A stretch of 64,000 bases of DNA from positions 72,511,739-72,575,738 of the forward strand of contig CM070548.1 in assembly GCA_036346405.1 (NCBI GenBank). Direction: 5' to 3'. The stretch comes from Phyllostachys edulis. Its lineage: Eukaryota; Streptophyta; Magnoliopsida; Poales; Poaceae. The notes beneath the pieces are model-generated. The model saw only the letters and a list, made by a program, of their open reading frames with translations. It made no database searches and was not told the origin of the DNA. The position numbers and the translations under genes are program-made. The stretch's first letter is position 1. The number at the start of each line of letters is the position of its first letter. This document shows positions 44,938 through 56,077 of this stretch, piece by piece.

Positions 44938-45728
44938 ATAAAATTGCAAAGTTACTTTCCTCCTTTTCATCTGTACACCACTGAACAAGTAAGGTATTTT
45001 GCTGGTTACTAACACCCTAGGACTTCTTACAAGACATGATGGTCAGTCAGACTAACCTGGTTGAAGTAGTTTTTTACTTGGTACTCTAGCTTTCATGGTT
45101 ACTTCTGTAGTATTCTTCTAGATGCATGAGGTTTCGACTTAATTCTTTGTGTATAGTTCAAACTCTACAAACACGCTGCAAGCAGTGACGCAGCGTAGCA
45201 CGCAATTTCAGCCTAATAATCCATATCCACGAAGGGGGGATGCTTACATCATACATTTGCCACCTGCTGTGAAAAGAAACAAAAAACTATTACTTTTTCC
45301 CATAAAAAAACTTAGGTAACTCAATACAAATAGAATACAAGGGATATTCTGATTTTATGGTTCATGCCCAAATAAAAAAATATGAAGTTTTCAATTTCAG
45401 CACCAGTCATTAGGCTTTTGACCAAAATCACCTTGCCAACAAAGCTATCAGGATTATTTTGACCTATGACAGAATTAAGATGATATTCTTTTAGACACAG
45501 TTTACTAACATGTTCCATGTTCTACTTTACAACAATTACTCGCTGAATAACCTGCTAGATCTATGCCCGCATATGTTTAGAGATTACAGATTCTCACATG
45601 CCAAATCATCGTACCATCCCCAAAAAATATTCAACGGTTTTAGAATACTATCAAGATCGGCTCTACCAACGCAGTGAAGTGCGTTTTCCGACCTAGTTTG
45701 TTTCTAAAAGACGTGATTCCCTATTGTG
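44938..45728 (+). repeat. copy Q of the SAMDC upstream region, left part (with GTPase G3-exon pseudogene)
   Basis: This segment is collinear with 10437-11228 and 61868-62660. It starts at a short shared AAATAAAATTG. The G3 exon at 45005-45055 reads VTNTLGLLTRHDGQSD and stop, preceded by TTTTGCTG instead of TTTTGCAG. The 65-codon minus frame is at 45321-45518. It is interrupted at 45729 by the CACTA element and resumes at 53192. Confidence 0.85.
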
Positions 45729-46200
45729 CACTACTACGGATCATGCCATCACGCAGCGGTTGGAGCAGTCATCACGAGCGGTTTCCAACCGTCTGTATTT
45801 GTTCGTCTGTGATAACGGCGGTTATCTAAGCGGTTCAAAACCGCTGCGTGATACGGACTATCACAGAGCGGTTTTTGCGTTAAAACCGCTCGTGAAGGTA
45901 TAGTATCACGAGCGGTTCTATCTAGAAATGTGATATGCGAGAATATCACGAGCGGTTCTATCACGAACCGCAAATGCGTGATACGCGAATATCACGAGCA
46001 GTTCTATCTACGAACCGCTCGTGATATGACGGTTCGTAGATAGAACCGTATGTGATATTCTACGTATCACAGACAGTTCGTGGATAGATCCGTCTATGAT
46101 ATTCTGCGTATCACAGATGGTTTCTAGATAGAACCGTCTGTGATACTATGCCTTCACAGACGGTTTTAACGCAAAAACCGTCTGTGATAGTTCAATATCC
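45729..46200. repeat. CACTA left subterminal repeat array
   Basis: At least ten copies of a 15-20 bp unit with core (A/G)CGGTT(C/T)T(A/T) and flanking TATCAC(A/G)(G/A)A are present as head-to-head and head-to-tail pairs. Such arrays are the binding sites of TNPA-type proteins in En/Spm elements. The left array has a CGAGCGG half and a CAGACGG half. Confidence 0.85.
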
Positions 46201-46969
46201 TAACTACATTTTTGCTGATTTTTGGCTAGCCTCAGAAATTGCTAGCCATGCCCTCTGAAAACAAGCATGCAGAAAAACAGAGACATCACAAATAATCAAT
46301 TGTTGACAAACTCAAACTGATCATTACTCAAAATAAATTACAAAAGATCGCATTTGTTCAAGTATTGTCGCTATAGTTACAAATGGATTACAATTGAGTC
46401 AATTGTTTGCAGGTGGTTGAGAGGTGTCGGCGGGGTGATGCTCTGGGTCAGCGATGGAGTGAAATTCTCCGGTGTCCTTAATGATATCTGATATGATAAA
46501 GGTGTAGAGCTTCCCTCGAATGTCCTTGATCTCTTTCGCAACGAGTCCATATAATTGTATATCCAAGGCATGTCGCTAGCAAGAGTAAAGTGGTAAGCTA
46601 TATATATTTAAATTTATAATTAGGAAATAATTATTTCGAGATTAACAAACATCGGGATCCTTCTTCCTAGCTCTAAGGATTAGCTACATATGATAGCAAA
46701 CATAGATTGCACATAACTCATCATCTTTTTGCTGGCGGCACTGCAAAATTAGAATTACATATATAGGTATGGTCAGTTTGAGATGCGTTATTGTGAAGTA
46801 TGATATAGGATTATCGTGTTGTAGTGTGTACCGAAAAATTCATCATGTGTGTTAGTTCGGTGCTCTTTCCATCGTATATTCCTTTGTTAGCAACATAATC
46901 GATGAACAACCTACATGATTCCAAAAAGTTATCCTCGGCCATTTCAAACGAATGAAGACTACAATAGAG

Positions 46970-47375
46970 TTATGTATGGAGGAAATGAGCATACCTCTCG
47001 AATATTCCTCTCTCGAATCGTGAAATTGTGCTTGTCATGAGTAGGGAATCAAGGTATATCACATGGTTCCTCTTTGGTATAATGACTAAGAGGATCGATG
47101 GTACCTTACTATGTATGTCGCTATAGTCATTAAACCTAAGTTCGTTGTGCCGTATAAAGTACAAATGAAATTTGTAGAGCAAGTAGTGACACTTACCCCT
47201 CGTTGTAGGGCACCACTATGTACTTCATGTTCTTCTGACGAAGCAATGACTTCGTTATGTATTTCTCGACGAAGGACGAGTCTGCTTGGATGGTTTGCAA
47301 CGATACCACATGTGGGTCGAGGAAACCCACCAGTTCTTTCCATTCCTGGACATTTTCCATCATATATCTATACAT
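46970..47375 (-). pseudogene. CACTA-encoded C48/Ulp1-like peptidase domain remnant
   Basis: The frame 47375-47193 ends NMKYIVVPYNEG. After an intron or frame change, 47182-46970 has ILLVIIPKRNHVIYLDSLL. The pattern xxxPxN..HxxLLVIxPxxxxVxYLDS is that of Ulp1-type (C48) domains found at the C-terminus of plant CACTA proteins. The catalytic His position is not clearly preserved. Confidence 0.6.
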
Positions 47376-47403
47376 GAGCAGTGAGTTGTGATATTTATTG
47401 GTA

Positions 47404-48430
47404 TTACGTGAATGTAGAACTTGATTGTATGCACTTCAATGTCCAACATCGTAGAAGCGAGGCGTTGAGGCCAACGAGGTTGAATAGGTCATATAAGTCG
47501 TTGAAGCCCACGACGAAGTTGCCCGGCCTATTGAAGAAATGCTTATGCTCAGATCGACGGTGATTCGATGTCGCACCCTTCTTTTGGGTCTTCTCCAAGT
47601 ACCGGGCATGCAAAGCGACAAGCATATCGGTAGCGCGTATCGTGGTCGAGCCGAACGGTTTTCCGATGATGTAGTTCCCGGATATCCCGGACTTGGGAGG
47701 CGCCTTAACGTTCGTCAATTTCGATTTGGCCTTAAGGATTGGCAGCGTCTTCCTGTGAGATGACTCGGGACCCGATATGGCGGCATGCTTTTGTTGTTCC
47801 TTTGGCGTATTCTCCACGGGAACTAATAAGGTGGCCTTCTGAGGCGAAATATGAGGTGGAGTCATCGAGGGTCCCGTTGGAGAGGAATGGTCGTGTTGAG
47901 ATCACGGCACTAATGGGTCCAGGACGATGTCCTTCTTGGGTCACTGGATAAAAGTGTGCACGGCATCCCCTAGTGATGTGATCTCTTCGTTCGGGTGAAT
48001 CTCCAGCGGGACGGCCATGAAATGTTCATGTACCATGTCCACCTCCACCTTGGCGTAACCCTGCGCCACCTGGACACCGTGCTGCACTGCCCCTTCCTGC
48101 TTTGGATGCACCATCCCCCGCCCAGCCTCAATAGAAATGGACCCAACTATCCTCACTTGGAGCTTGCAGGGCGTCGACTCATACAAAATAATACGCAATT
48201 AGCTAAGGCGTCCTATAGGTCTATCTTTGGTGCATGCCATAGATATACATTACCTTGATGTCGTCTATCGGTAATTGGACGTCGTCATGTTCAGAATTAT
48301 GCGTGGACGTGACGCTACTCGATGTCGGAGGGTGGCTCCCCAAATTAACGAGGCGGCTTGCGGTAGCTCGAAGTTGATTCATTTGATCCTGCAATGATGC
48401 TAGCTTTCCTTCAAATTTTTCAGTAATCAT
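47404..48430 (-). pseudogene. CACTA tnpA-like protein, middle exons
   Basis: Minus frames: 48430-48221 (MITEKFEGKLASLQDQMNQL, coiled-coil-like), 48198-47941 (YESTPCKLQVRIVGS.., EEITSLGDAVHTFIQW, the TP-C-L-L block usual after Transposase_24) and 47865-47404 (linker ending in FNLVGLNASLLRC). They follow the Transposase_24 exon and precede the C48 segment. The small gaps look like introns. Confidence 0.6.
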
Positions 48431-48669
48431 CTATACCAACCGGTCCTCGCGCTCGACCTTGGATCTCTTCCTACTCCTATCGTCGCATGAGAGTCGTCTG
48501 CGAATCCATGACTCCAAGGCACGTTAACCCCAAGGCCTCACGTGCGACCGGGTGCTCCTTGTTTCCGGGGCCGTAGATAGTATATCCTTCTCCTGCTCGC
48601 TTGGAAGGAGCCTTGGGAAGTTTGGGCGGACAATTCACGCTGCAAGAGGTCATCATGTTATTATAGACA

Positions 48670-49374
48670 CTATGAAGTTATGGACTTATTAACAACTAGG
48701 TAGTTCAGCATATTTACCACACGTTCGGACACTTCCGGGTCTACCGGATTTGTGAAAGAGATGCTGGCCGAAGAAGAAACTTTTGCCCTCGCTTTTAACC
48801 AGGCTAGGGAACGCGGGTCTGTGACATCAGAAAACGCGTTCTCCTCCTCCGTCGCCCATTCCTCGTATTTACCTGCGTACCCAGCGGTGCCGAGTCTGTG
48901 CGGGTGAGTGTTTCGTGTCAGGAGAGCTTTGTGCGCCGCACTTTCCTCCTTAAATTCGGCTGTCGTCTTCATAGCCACAAAGGCGTCCCATGTTTCCCGC
49001 GTCAAGAATCCATACTTCGCGAAGGGCGTCTGACCCGTGTTCACGTACTTCGTGACAAGAATGCTCTTAAAGGTCCTCCATGATTTATCAATCATGAGCA
49101 TCGCCGTCCGTTCCACGTGTGCCATGTCTGCTTCTGGGATAGTGAACTTGCTTGAAAGTTCTGTCCACAGCGCACCTCTCGCTTCTTTCGTCAGATTCTT
49201 CCACCTTGGTGTGGTGATGGGGACCCGTTGCCTTGCAAGTATCCCGCAGATGGTCTGGAATTTTGTCGCTAATGTCTTGGGTCTCAGAGGGACCCCAAAG
49301 TCACTGACCACCGTGATGACCAGTCGGCCCACAGGCATTTTCGATTCTCTTCTACCATCTCGCTTCCGTATCAT
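48670..49374 (-). CDS. CACTA Transposase_24-type protein (tnpA-like), N-terminal exon
   Basis: The frame of 234 codons begins MIRKRDGRRESKMPVGRLVI. It contains KTLATKFQTICGILARQRVP, WKNLTKEARGALWTELSSKF, SWRTFKSILVTKYVNTGQTP and WDAFVAMKTTAEFKEESAAH, the conserved blocks of the plant Transposase_24 (Ptta/En/Spm) family. In En/Spm the equivalent protein binds subterminal repeats and assists the DDE transposase. It ends at 48670 with an added tail, probably intron read-through. No internal stop is seen. Confidence 0.75.
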   Translation of the reverse strand: MIRKRDGRRESKMPVGRLVITVVSDFGVPLRPKTLATKFQTICGILARQRVPITTPRWKNLTKEARGALWTELSSKFTIPEADMAHVERTAMLMIDKSWRTFKSILVTKYVNTGQTPFAKYGFLTRETWDAFVAMKTTAEFKEESAAHKALLTRNTHPHRLGTAGYAGKYEEWATEEENAFSDVTDPRSLAWLKARAKVSSSASISFTNPVDPEVSERVVNMLNYLVVNKSITS

Positions 49375-49399
49375 TATAAATCGATGGATTAGGCAATAA

Positions 49400-50127
49400 G
49401 ACGGCGCCTCACATCATCTCTGGCGTCGGTGGTGGCGAAGATGGTGCCTCTGCCATCTCGCTGACTTGATTGAAATGCTAAACATATTAGCAAAATTGCA
49501 TAATTATTTCTAACATAGATAATTATGAATAGAGCATAGTTCCCTAACCAATTAAATGACACAATAGTCATAAGACTAAGAAAATCAATAAGTCATTTAA
49601 AAGGAAAAATATGGACATCAAACACAATAAGTGTACACTTAAAATCAGCATAAAGCTAAGATTTGATTGTATGATTATTGCTCTCAGAAAGCTAGTTGCA
49701 CAATGTTTAACCTTGGCCATCACAGCACTTATGTCCAATGTAATCATCAATTGAATATGACAATTTATAGATTAGGCCTTGAGTTCAATTTACAACTTGC
49801 TATTCAAATCAACCGATTCAAGCAAATTTACTCAACTTAACCTATCTGGACCACAAGAGTAGAGATCAACTAAATACACGAGATAATGTAAAGAAGGCAA
49901 TTGAAAAGATATAGAAACGACAAGAAGAACGAATGATAGAGTGCAGAACAGCAGGTATAACGAGTTGAAATAAATTACTCAAAGTTATAGGAATCACTAG
50001 ACAATCTACAACTCAATGCTTAATCTGTATACCAATTCACATTCAATTTCATTTTCTATGACAATTCATCACCGAAAGCGAGATCAAAGAACCCACCAAT
50101 CACAGATCACATATTTCAACTAGCACA

Positions 50128-50189
<62 letters not shown>

Positions 50190-50198
50190 GTATGTATA

Positions 50199-50234
<36 letters not shown>

Positions 50235-51660
50235 TGTATGTATGTATGTATGTATGTATGTATATACAAAGAGGCGATTACGATATGTTGAAATACTCAC
50301 ACATGTTGATGGTACTCAAAACCACCAAGGAGATCAACAGACAAGGCACGAGGGAGGACCAAATTAACATAATCAAATGTAAATCATTCAGATTTTGAGC
50401 TCTATCCAAGCTTAACTCGATTGACATAACAATCACATGTATAACAATCTCTTGTGATCTTTATATAGATAGAAACTAGTGATACGAATCTTTTGCACAG
50501 ATAGAACCCGAGCCCATCTTTGCCCGAGCCTACTTCATCGAGCCCGACACACTGGAGTGTACCATTTGTTTCATGCCGTGGAGGATTGGCATGAAGCAAA
50601 GGTACACTCAAGTGTGTCAGGATCGACGAAGAAATGCTAAGCAAAGGTTTAATGCTCAACATATTCATTATGAGAACAACTAAAAATAGCAAGAAGCTAA
50701 GCAAATAAGATTGCTCAATTGCTCTCAGTTGACTAATTGCATAAGACATAGTCTTTGCAATCTCAGTCCTCTGTCAAAATCTCTTCACCAATCAATTTTG
50801 ATAATTACAAAATAGATCTTGAGCTCAAACTACAACTTTCTCATATGTCAAGTTATCTTAGAGTAGCAGTTAAACTTTCAGTCAACAGATTACAATTTAA
50901 CTATCTTAGTGAAATTAAATCACAAAAACAGCACATAAAGCATTCTGTAAATAGAACATCTGATCATATGCCTTCAAGATAATTCACAAATTTATATCAA
51001 CAATAAGCCTAATTGATATATTTAGAATAGAAATGCAAATATCTCACGAGAAGATCAATCGGATCACGAACATACAAGTGTAATCTTAATTCAAATTTAT
51101 AATCGAAAAATGAAAGTATAAAGGCTACTAATTATAACTGACCATATAAAGCAATATGATTAAGCTCAAGTCTGTTTCTAATTATCTATTTGATTTCAAA
51201 TTTTGACTATCATCACAGAGCATCAACAGAACCCATCACAGAGCAAGGGAGGGAGCGGGATAGAGCGAGTAGAGTGGTATACCAGAGGAGGCGCGAGGGA
51301 GTACCGGAGGAGGCGCTGGAGCTGGCGCGAGGAGGGAGCTGGTGACAGGCCGGAGAGGAGGATGGCGATGTGTAGTGGAAGAGGAGGAGATGGGCTGCAC
51401 CGGAGGAGGGAGGCGGCTGCTCGTCAGGCTGGAGTCAGAGCAGGGAGGCGGTCGCTCGTCGGGCTAGAGTCGGAGGAGGCCGCGCGTCGAGGACGGCGGT
51501 GTCGAACGAGCGCGCGAGAGCCTAAGGGGCGCGGGAGTAGTGAGGCCGCTAGAGGGGGCGGCGGCGCTGAGGTCGTAGGCGGCGGTGTCGGCCGGGGATT
51601 AAGGGGAGTGAACAGGCGAGCCCTAAAGGAGATGAACGAGCGCGCGAGAGCCTAAGGGGC
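49400..51660. other. CACTA interior, non-coding
   Basis: An AT-rich stretch with no recognisable domain, containing a compound microsatellite at 50129-50262. A GC-rich block (51200-51660) gives an open plus frame (51203-51655) of Arg/Gly-rich composition that I do not consider a gene; it may be the leader of the minus-strand transposon gene. A 32-bp block is repeated at 51506-51537 and 51634-51665. Confidence 0.45.
50129..50262. repeat. compound microsatellite (CA)n(TA)n(TATG)n
   Basis: About 20 CA units, then TA units, then about 15 ATGT units run without interruption. The reading frames translated from it are artefacts. Confidence 0.95.
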
Positions 51661-51790
51661 GCGGGAGAGGAAGTGATGAGTAAGAGCAAAACCCTAGCGG
51701 TTCCCTCCATATAAAAAGGCTATCAGCGGGAGAGGAAGTGATGAGTAAGAGCAAAACCCTAGCGGTTCCCTCCATATAAAAAGGCTATCA
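51661..51790. repeat. perfect 65-bp tandem duplication
   Basis: Two identical 65-bp units (51661-51725 and 51726-51790), each starting GCGGGAGAGGAAG and ending GGCTATCA. They adjoin the right subterminal repeat array. Absence of differences implies a very recent event. Confidence 0.95.
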
Positions 51791-53191
51791 CAGACGGTTC
51801 TATTAAAGAACCGTCTGTGATAAGAAATCACAGACGGTTCTGTTTACAAACCGTCTGTGCTACGTTCCATATCACAGACGGTGCTTTAACAGTAACCGCT
51901 GCATGATATGGAACATATCACGCATAGCCAGAAGAGAACCGCTCAGGATTTTATCCTGACGGTTCTATTATAGAACCGTCTGTGATAACCTGACATCTAC
52001 CGACAAATCAACAAGTCTCTTCATTTTCCCGCGTGTGTCTCTTCGTCTCATGATCACACGGCTTCGTCTCTTCATTTTCCAACGTCGCTACAGCTCCCAA
52101 ATATCCCTTCATCTCTCGCTCCGGCTTTAGTACTTGTTCTATAAATATATATCACCTTCTACAATGGATTTCACACAACCTCATTGATCCCTTTTCTCCA
52201 CAAACTCCAAATGCCTTCCCCTCTCGTGCCAGCTGTATTGGCTTACCTTGTGCTTCTTTACTCGCACCTCTCTGGTCGCAACCTGGCACAAGCTGCGGAC
52301 AAGCTTTTTGTTGGCAATGTCATCCGTTGTAGGCCCTCCGATCTACCGGAGACCATAGCGGCCATCATCTGTCGACTAGAGCTCCTCCTTAGACGGACCA
52401 ATGCAAGGTGCAGGTGGCACAATGGGGGATAAGGTAGCGGGCTGGAGGAGGCACTAGGGGCAGGGGGTCCAACCTTCTCCTCTCTAAGCTGGCACAACGG
52501 GGGAGGAGCCGCAGGTTGGAGGAGCTAGGGCAGGGAAGTGGCGCATGAGGAGGAGCAGATCTAAGCGAGCCAAGGTTAGGGTTTGGCAGGCGGGCAGGTT
52601 GCGGCAGAGCGAGGTTGCTCCAGAGCAAGCAGAGCAGCGATCTGGCGAAGGTTGTGTCGGGCCTCCAGCAGCAGTCTGGCGAGTTGTGTCGGGCCTCCAG
52701 AGCGGCAAGCATGAGCAGCGGTAGTCGCGGCGAAGAGGATGTGTCGGCGCAATTTATCTAATGTTAGGATATCACGAGCGGTTTCTAATTAGAAGCATGC
52801 GTGATAATCGATTTTCACGCACAATTCTCATTAAGAACCGCGTGTAATTATCCTGAGCGATTCTTAATAAGAATCATCGTGATAATCAGACTAATCCTGC
52901 AGCGGTTCTCATTAGGAACCGCTCAGGATAATTCACGATGGTTCCTAATGAGAACCGCTCGTGATTAGTCTGATTATCGCTGAGGCAGTTCTCATTAGAA
53001 ATCGTCAGGAATTATCCTGACGATTCTATTCATAAACCGCTCGTGATAATGACTTTCCTGCACGGTTTGTAAGCTAAAGCATGCGTGATAGGTCGGCACG
53101 GCAAATGCCTTGCCGCTTGACGGCCCCAACACGCGGTTCCATTTTAACCATCTGTGATGAGGCGTCTACTATTGCTTGTTTTGTAGTAGTG
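51786..53191. repeat. CACTA right subterminal repeat array
   Basis: Units of TCACAGACGGTTCT/AGAACCGTCTGTGATA occur at 51786-51990. Related GCGGTTCTCATTAG/CTAATGAGAACCGCTC units occur at 52760-53060. The 52000-52750 stretch between them is unrelated and looks captured. Confidence 0.8.
52138..52432 (+). pseudogene. possible captured host gene fragment inside the CACTA element (TATA box plus 73-codon ORF)
   Basis: A TATA-like CTATAAATATATA (52138-52151) precedes an ATG at 52211. The product begins MPSPLVPAVLAYLVLLYSHL, with a hydrophobic signal-peptide-like start, then SGRNLAQAADKLFVGNVIRC. The frame is open to 52432 and then enters GC-rich sequence. CACTA elements often carry host fragments between subterminal arrays. 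I cannot name the parent gene. Confidence 0.45.
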
Positions 53192-53366
53192 TTTTGTATA
53201 CCTTGAGAGGCAAGTGATTCTAACCGCACAGTGCTCTTTGCCTCACGCGACAAGTCGAGTAAAACAAACTATTTAGACTTTGCTGTCGCCCTTGACAGGT
53301 GACAAGTCAAAGAAAACAAAGCCACTTTTCCATACGAAACGGAAACTCCTTTCAAAAGATAAGCAT
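53192..53366 (+). repeat. copy Q of the SAMDC upstream region, right part
   Basis: It matches 11237-11411 and 62670-62845 (TTTTGTATAC..CAAAAGAT). It stops just before the TTA-flanked MITE and the core promoter, so copy Q has no promoter. The junction repeats a 17-bp CATAGCCACTTTTCCAT-like block. Confidence 0.85.
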
Positions 53367-54632
53367 AGCCACTTTTCCATATGGAGTCAAGAAGGTACTT
53401 GAGGGTAGGTAGCAAAGATAACAAAGATCAACTTGACTTCGGGAATCAAAGAGAATGGCTGAGGGAATTGAAAGTCAACACTTTGGACAAATCAACCAAG
53501 TCTCTAAAGTCCGGTTAGACCGGCAGCAAAGATGTGGTCAGACCACTAGGAACCGATCGTATCGCTTAGGAGATGTGGTCGTACCGGGGTGCAACAGAAT
53601 GCACGCCGAAGATTGAAATTTTGAGAAGTTAGATATCATGTTGTAATTTGCTCCAAAATTTTCACAAATAAACATAAACTACTTTTAGAGCATTTCCAAC
53701 TATATGCCAAAGTTAAAACTCTTTTGAAGATAGTTTTTAACATATTATACTTTCATTTTTCAAAACAAGCTCATTTTCAATAAATTTCTTCAAGATTGCC
53801 AAAAGAGCATATGAGGGCGTTTTTAGCATCCATTTGCATGCATGAGTTTGAAATACCCTTATGAGCCATATATGTTAATAATTTTGGCTCAATTGGCAAA
53901 ACTCACTTAAGTGCTAGAAGGTGACCACTTAGGTCAAAATAGTATTTTGGATGAGTTTTGAAATCAAACAACTTTTGCTATGTTGGTCTTTTGGAAATCT
54001 TTTGAATACCAAAAAAATTTAGAATAGCCAACTCTAGGATATTTCTTTTGGGACTATTTTCAAATGTCTTTTAGAATAGATTTTACACAAAAATCTAGTT
54101 TATGTTAAAAACAAGATACTATTATTTTGGATTTTGGCTAGAAACTCTTTTTCACTTAAAATAGGTTTTTCTTGAGCCAAAACCTTTGGTAAACCTTTGA
54201 ATAGCATTTGTGTATATTTTGCAACTAGTTTTTCAAAGGATTACTAATAGTTATAAAATTTTTGACTTTTGGCTAAAAGGCTCAATTTTGAAAATCATTA
54301 CTAGCACTTAATTTATTTGGGCACACTTAGGGATGTGATATACATAAATATGACTTAGCACTCCGCCTCAATGTGCCACTTACCATCTTGCTCAAGATTG
54401 TACTAAAGAATATTATGAACAAGAGTAAGAACACCCTTTTGAAAGGATTTTCAAGGAATGCAACCTACACAAGGTAAATGGGTTAGATACTTCAATGTAA
54501 GTACTTGTTACCGACATAGCATTGGTTTATGATATGAAGTGATCATTCTTAAGCTTGGATCCAATTTTGATATATGATGGAATCTACCTTTATATGAATA
54601 AGCCAAGCCTCCAATGTCTCTCCAAGTACCTA
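53367..54632. other. AT-rich spacer, probably internal to the truncated Copia element
   Basis: No coding domain is recognisable on either strand. It lies between copy Q and the gag remnants at 54633 and is probably sequence downstream of gag, possibly replaced or rearranged. No second LTR is present. Confidence 0.4.
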
Positions 54633-56024
54633 TTAAGCATTTAAGCGCATTTTTTTACCCAATACTTCGTTGGGTCCATGAATGTTAGTCACATGAGATT
54701 TAGGCACCCAAATGGCCCTAGCAATAAGCTTTGGTGAACTAACAATTCTAGCAAACACATTGCCATTTTTATCCTTCCTAAGCAAATAATGATCATTATA
54801 GATAATAGGCTTAGGATAGATACCTTTAGGACAATCCTTACTAAAATATCTCTTTTCCCGGCAATTGTAGCAAGTTGGGCTCTTACTTCCCCTTTTTGTC
54901 TTCTTTACTTGCTCCTTGTCGGTTCGCCTCTTCTTTGAATGTCTTGACTTGACATTCATTTTATTTGGGCACACCGAGGTTTTGTTGCCCTTCTCATTGC
55001 ATTAAAGCACTTGACATATTTCTTCATGTGTCTTGCATTGTGCATTGTCTTGCTGTTCTCTCTTTTCTTGGGAGTGAAGCCAATTCCACTCTTATCTTAC
55101 AAGCATATTTGCTTTCTCAATATCTCATCGAGAGTGGTCTTGCCTTTGAAACTTCTTTCCAAGTTATTTTTTAATTTTGTGACTTGGGCTTTGAGCTCTT
55201 TGTTTTTCTCTATAATGTTAGTCTCAACAAGCATAGAGGAAATAGAAGTATCTATTTTTGAGCAACAAGGCATATCAAGCAAATCATTACAAGAGGTGGA
55301 TATGCTAACCTTAAATGAAATACAAGGGTTAGCAACTACACGTGACATATCATCTAATAAATCACATGTTATGCCTATATCCACTTTGAACTTATTGAGC
55401 TCATTTAGGATGAGAGTTTCATGTTCATCTTTTAGAACATCATAATTATTTTGAAGTGAGACATATACTCTTTCTTCAAAACTTTGAATCTTGATTTCTC
55501 CTTTACTAAATACTCATTAAGCTCCTCAAGCATATCCATCAACTCATCGTATGAGGGTTCATCATTATTTACCTCTTTATTACCCTTAGCCATAAAGCAT
55601 TGAGGTGATGTAGATGGAGTTGAAATCTCATCGTTGTCAGAGCTAGAGATTGAGCGTTCTTCTCTTGACATCCATTCTTCTATGCAATTATCATTGGTTA
55701 AGGTGGACCTTTCATAATTATCTTGAAGATAGGTCTACATCTCATGAATGTTCTTGAGATTGCATATGGCATCGAATATCTCTATACTCAAAGCACTAAA
55801 CAAGGCGTTAGTTGATTGAGCGTCGAGATGTGCGCATTTCTCTTCCTCAATAGATGAAGCAAGAGAATCCTTTGAAGGAGAAAAGCCCACATCTACAATC
55901 TGCCAAATTTAAGGGCTCATGTTCTTAAAATAATAAGACATGTGGATTTTCTAAATATCATAATTCATGCCATCTAATAGAGATGTCTCACCAAGGTGCA
56001 CTATATTACTAGTCGCCATCCTTT
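54633..56024 (-). pseudogene. SIRE/Maximus-like Copia gag
   Basis: It starts at the ATG at 56024: MATSNIVHLGETSLLDGMNY, the usual gag start of SIRE/Maximus elements, with a Trp-to-stop change soon after. Further pieces: 55671-55432 (STPSTSPQCFMAKGNK.., NDEPSYDELMDMLEELNEYL), 55384-55097 coiled-coil-like, and 54974-54633 with the zinc knuckle CYNCREKRYFSKDCP (normal C-x2-C-x4-H-x4-C; the His is replaced) and WVPKSHVTNIHGPN. Several stops and frameshifts are present. Protease and the rest of pol are absent. Confidence 0.8.
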
Positions 56025-56077
56025 ACTCTCTAAGCGGTGAAACCTAATAAAATGAGAGATCAAGCTCTGATATCACT

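Larger units (their letters stand above)
45729..53191 (-). mobile_element. CACTA (En/Spm) DNA transposon, probably non-autonomous
   Basis: The 7463-bp element starts CACTACTACGG and ends CCGTGTAGTAGTG-type sequence (last 9 bases GTAGTAGTG), giving the 9-bp terminal inverted repeat CACTACTAC. Both ends carry many subterminal repeats of the TCACAGACGGTTCTAT / TATCACGAGCGGTTCTA type, in both orientations. Minus-strand coding remnants include a Transposase_24-type (tnpA-like) protein and a C48/Ulp1-like segment. No tnpD/DDE transposase is visible. The homologous sites at 11228 and 62660 lack it. A 3-bp target duplication is not evident. Confidence 0.9.

Noticed and set aside
50192..50300. Repetitive peptide ORFs (YVCMYVCM, THIHTYIH)
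   Set aside because: Translation of the tetranucleotide/dinucleotide microsatellite.
51203..51655. 150-codon Arg/Gly-rich plus-strand ORF in the CACTA element
   Set aside because: Low-complexity GC-rich sequence, internally repeated, with no recognisable domain.
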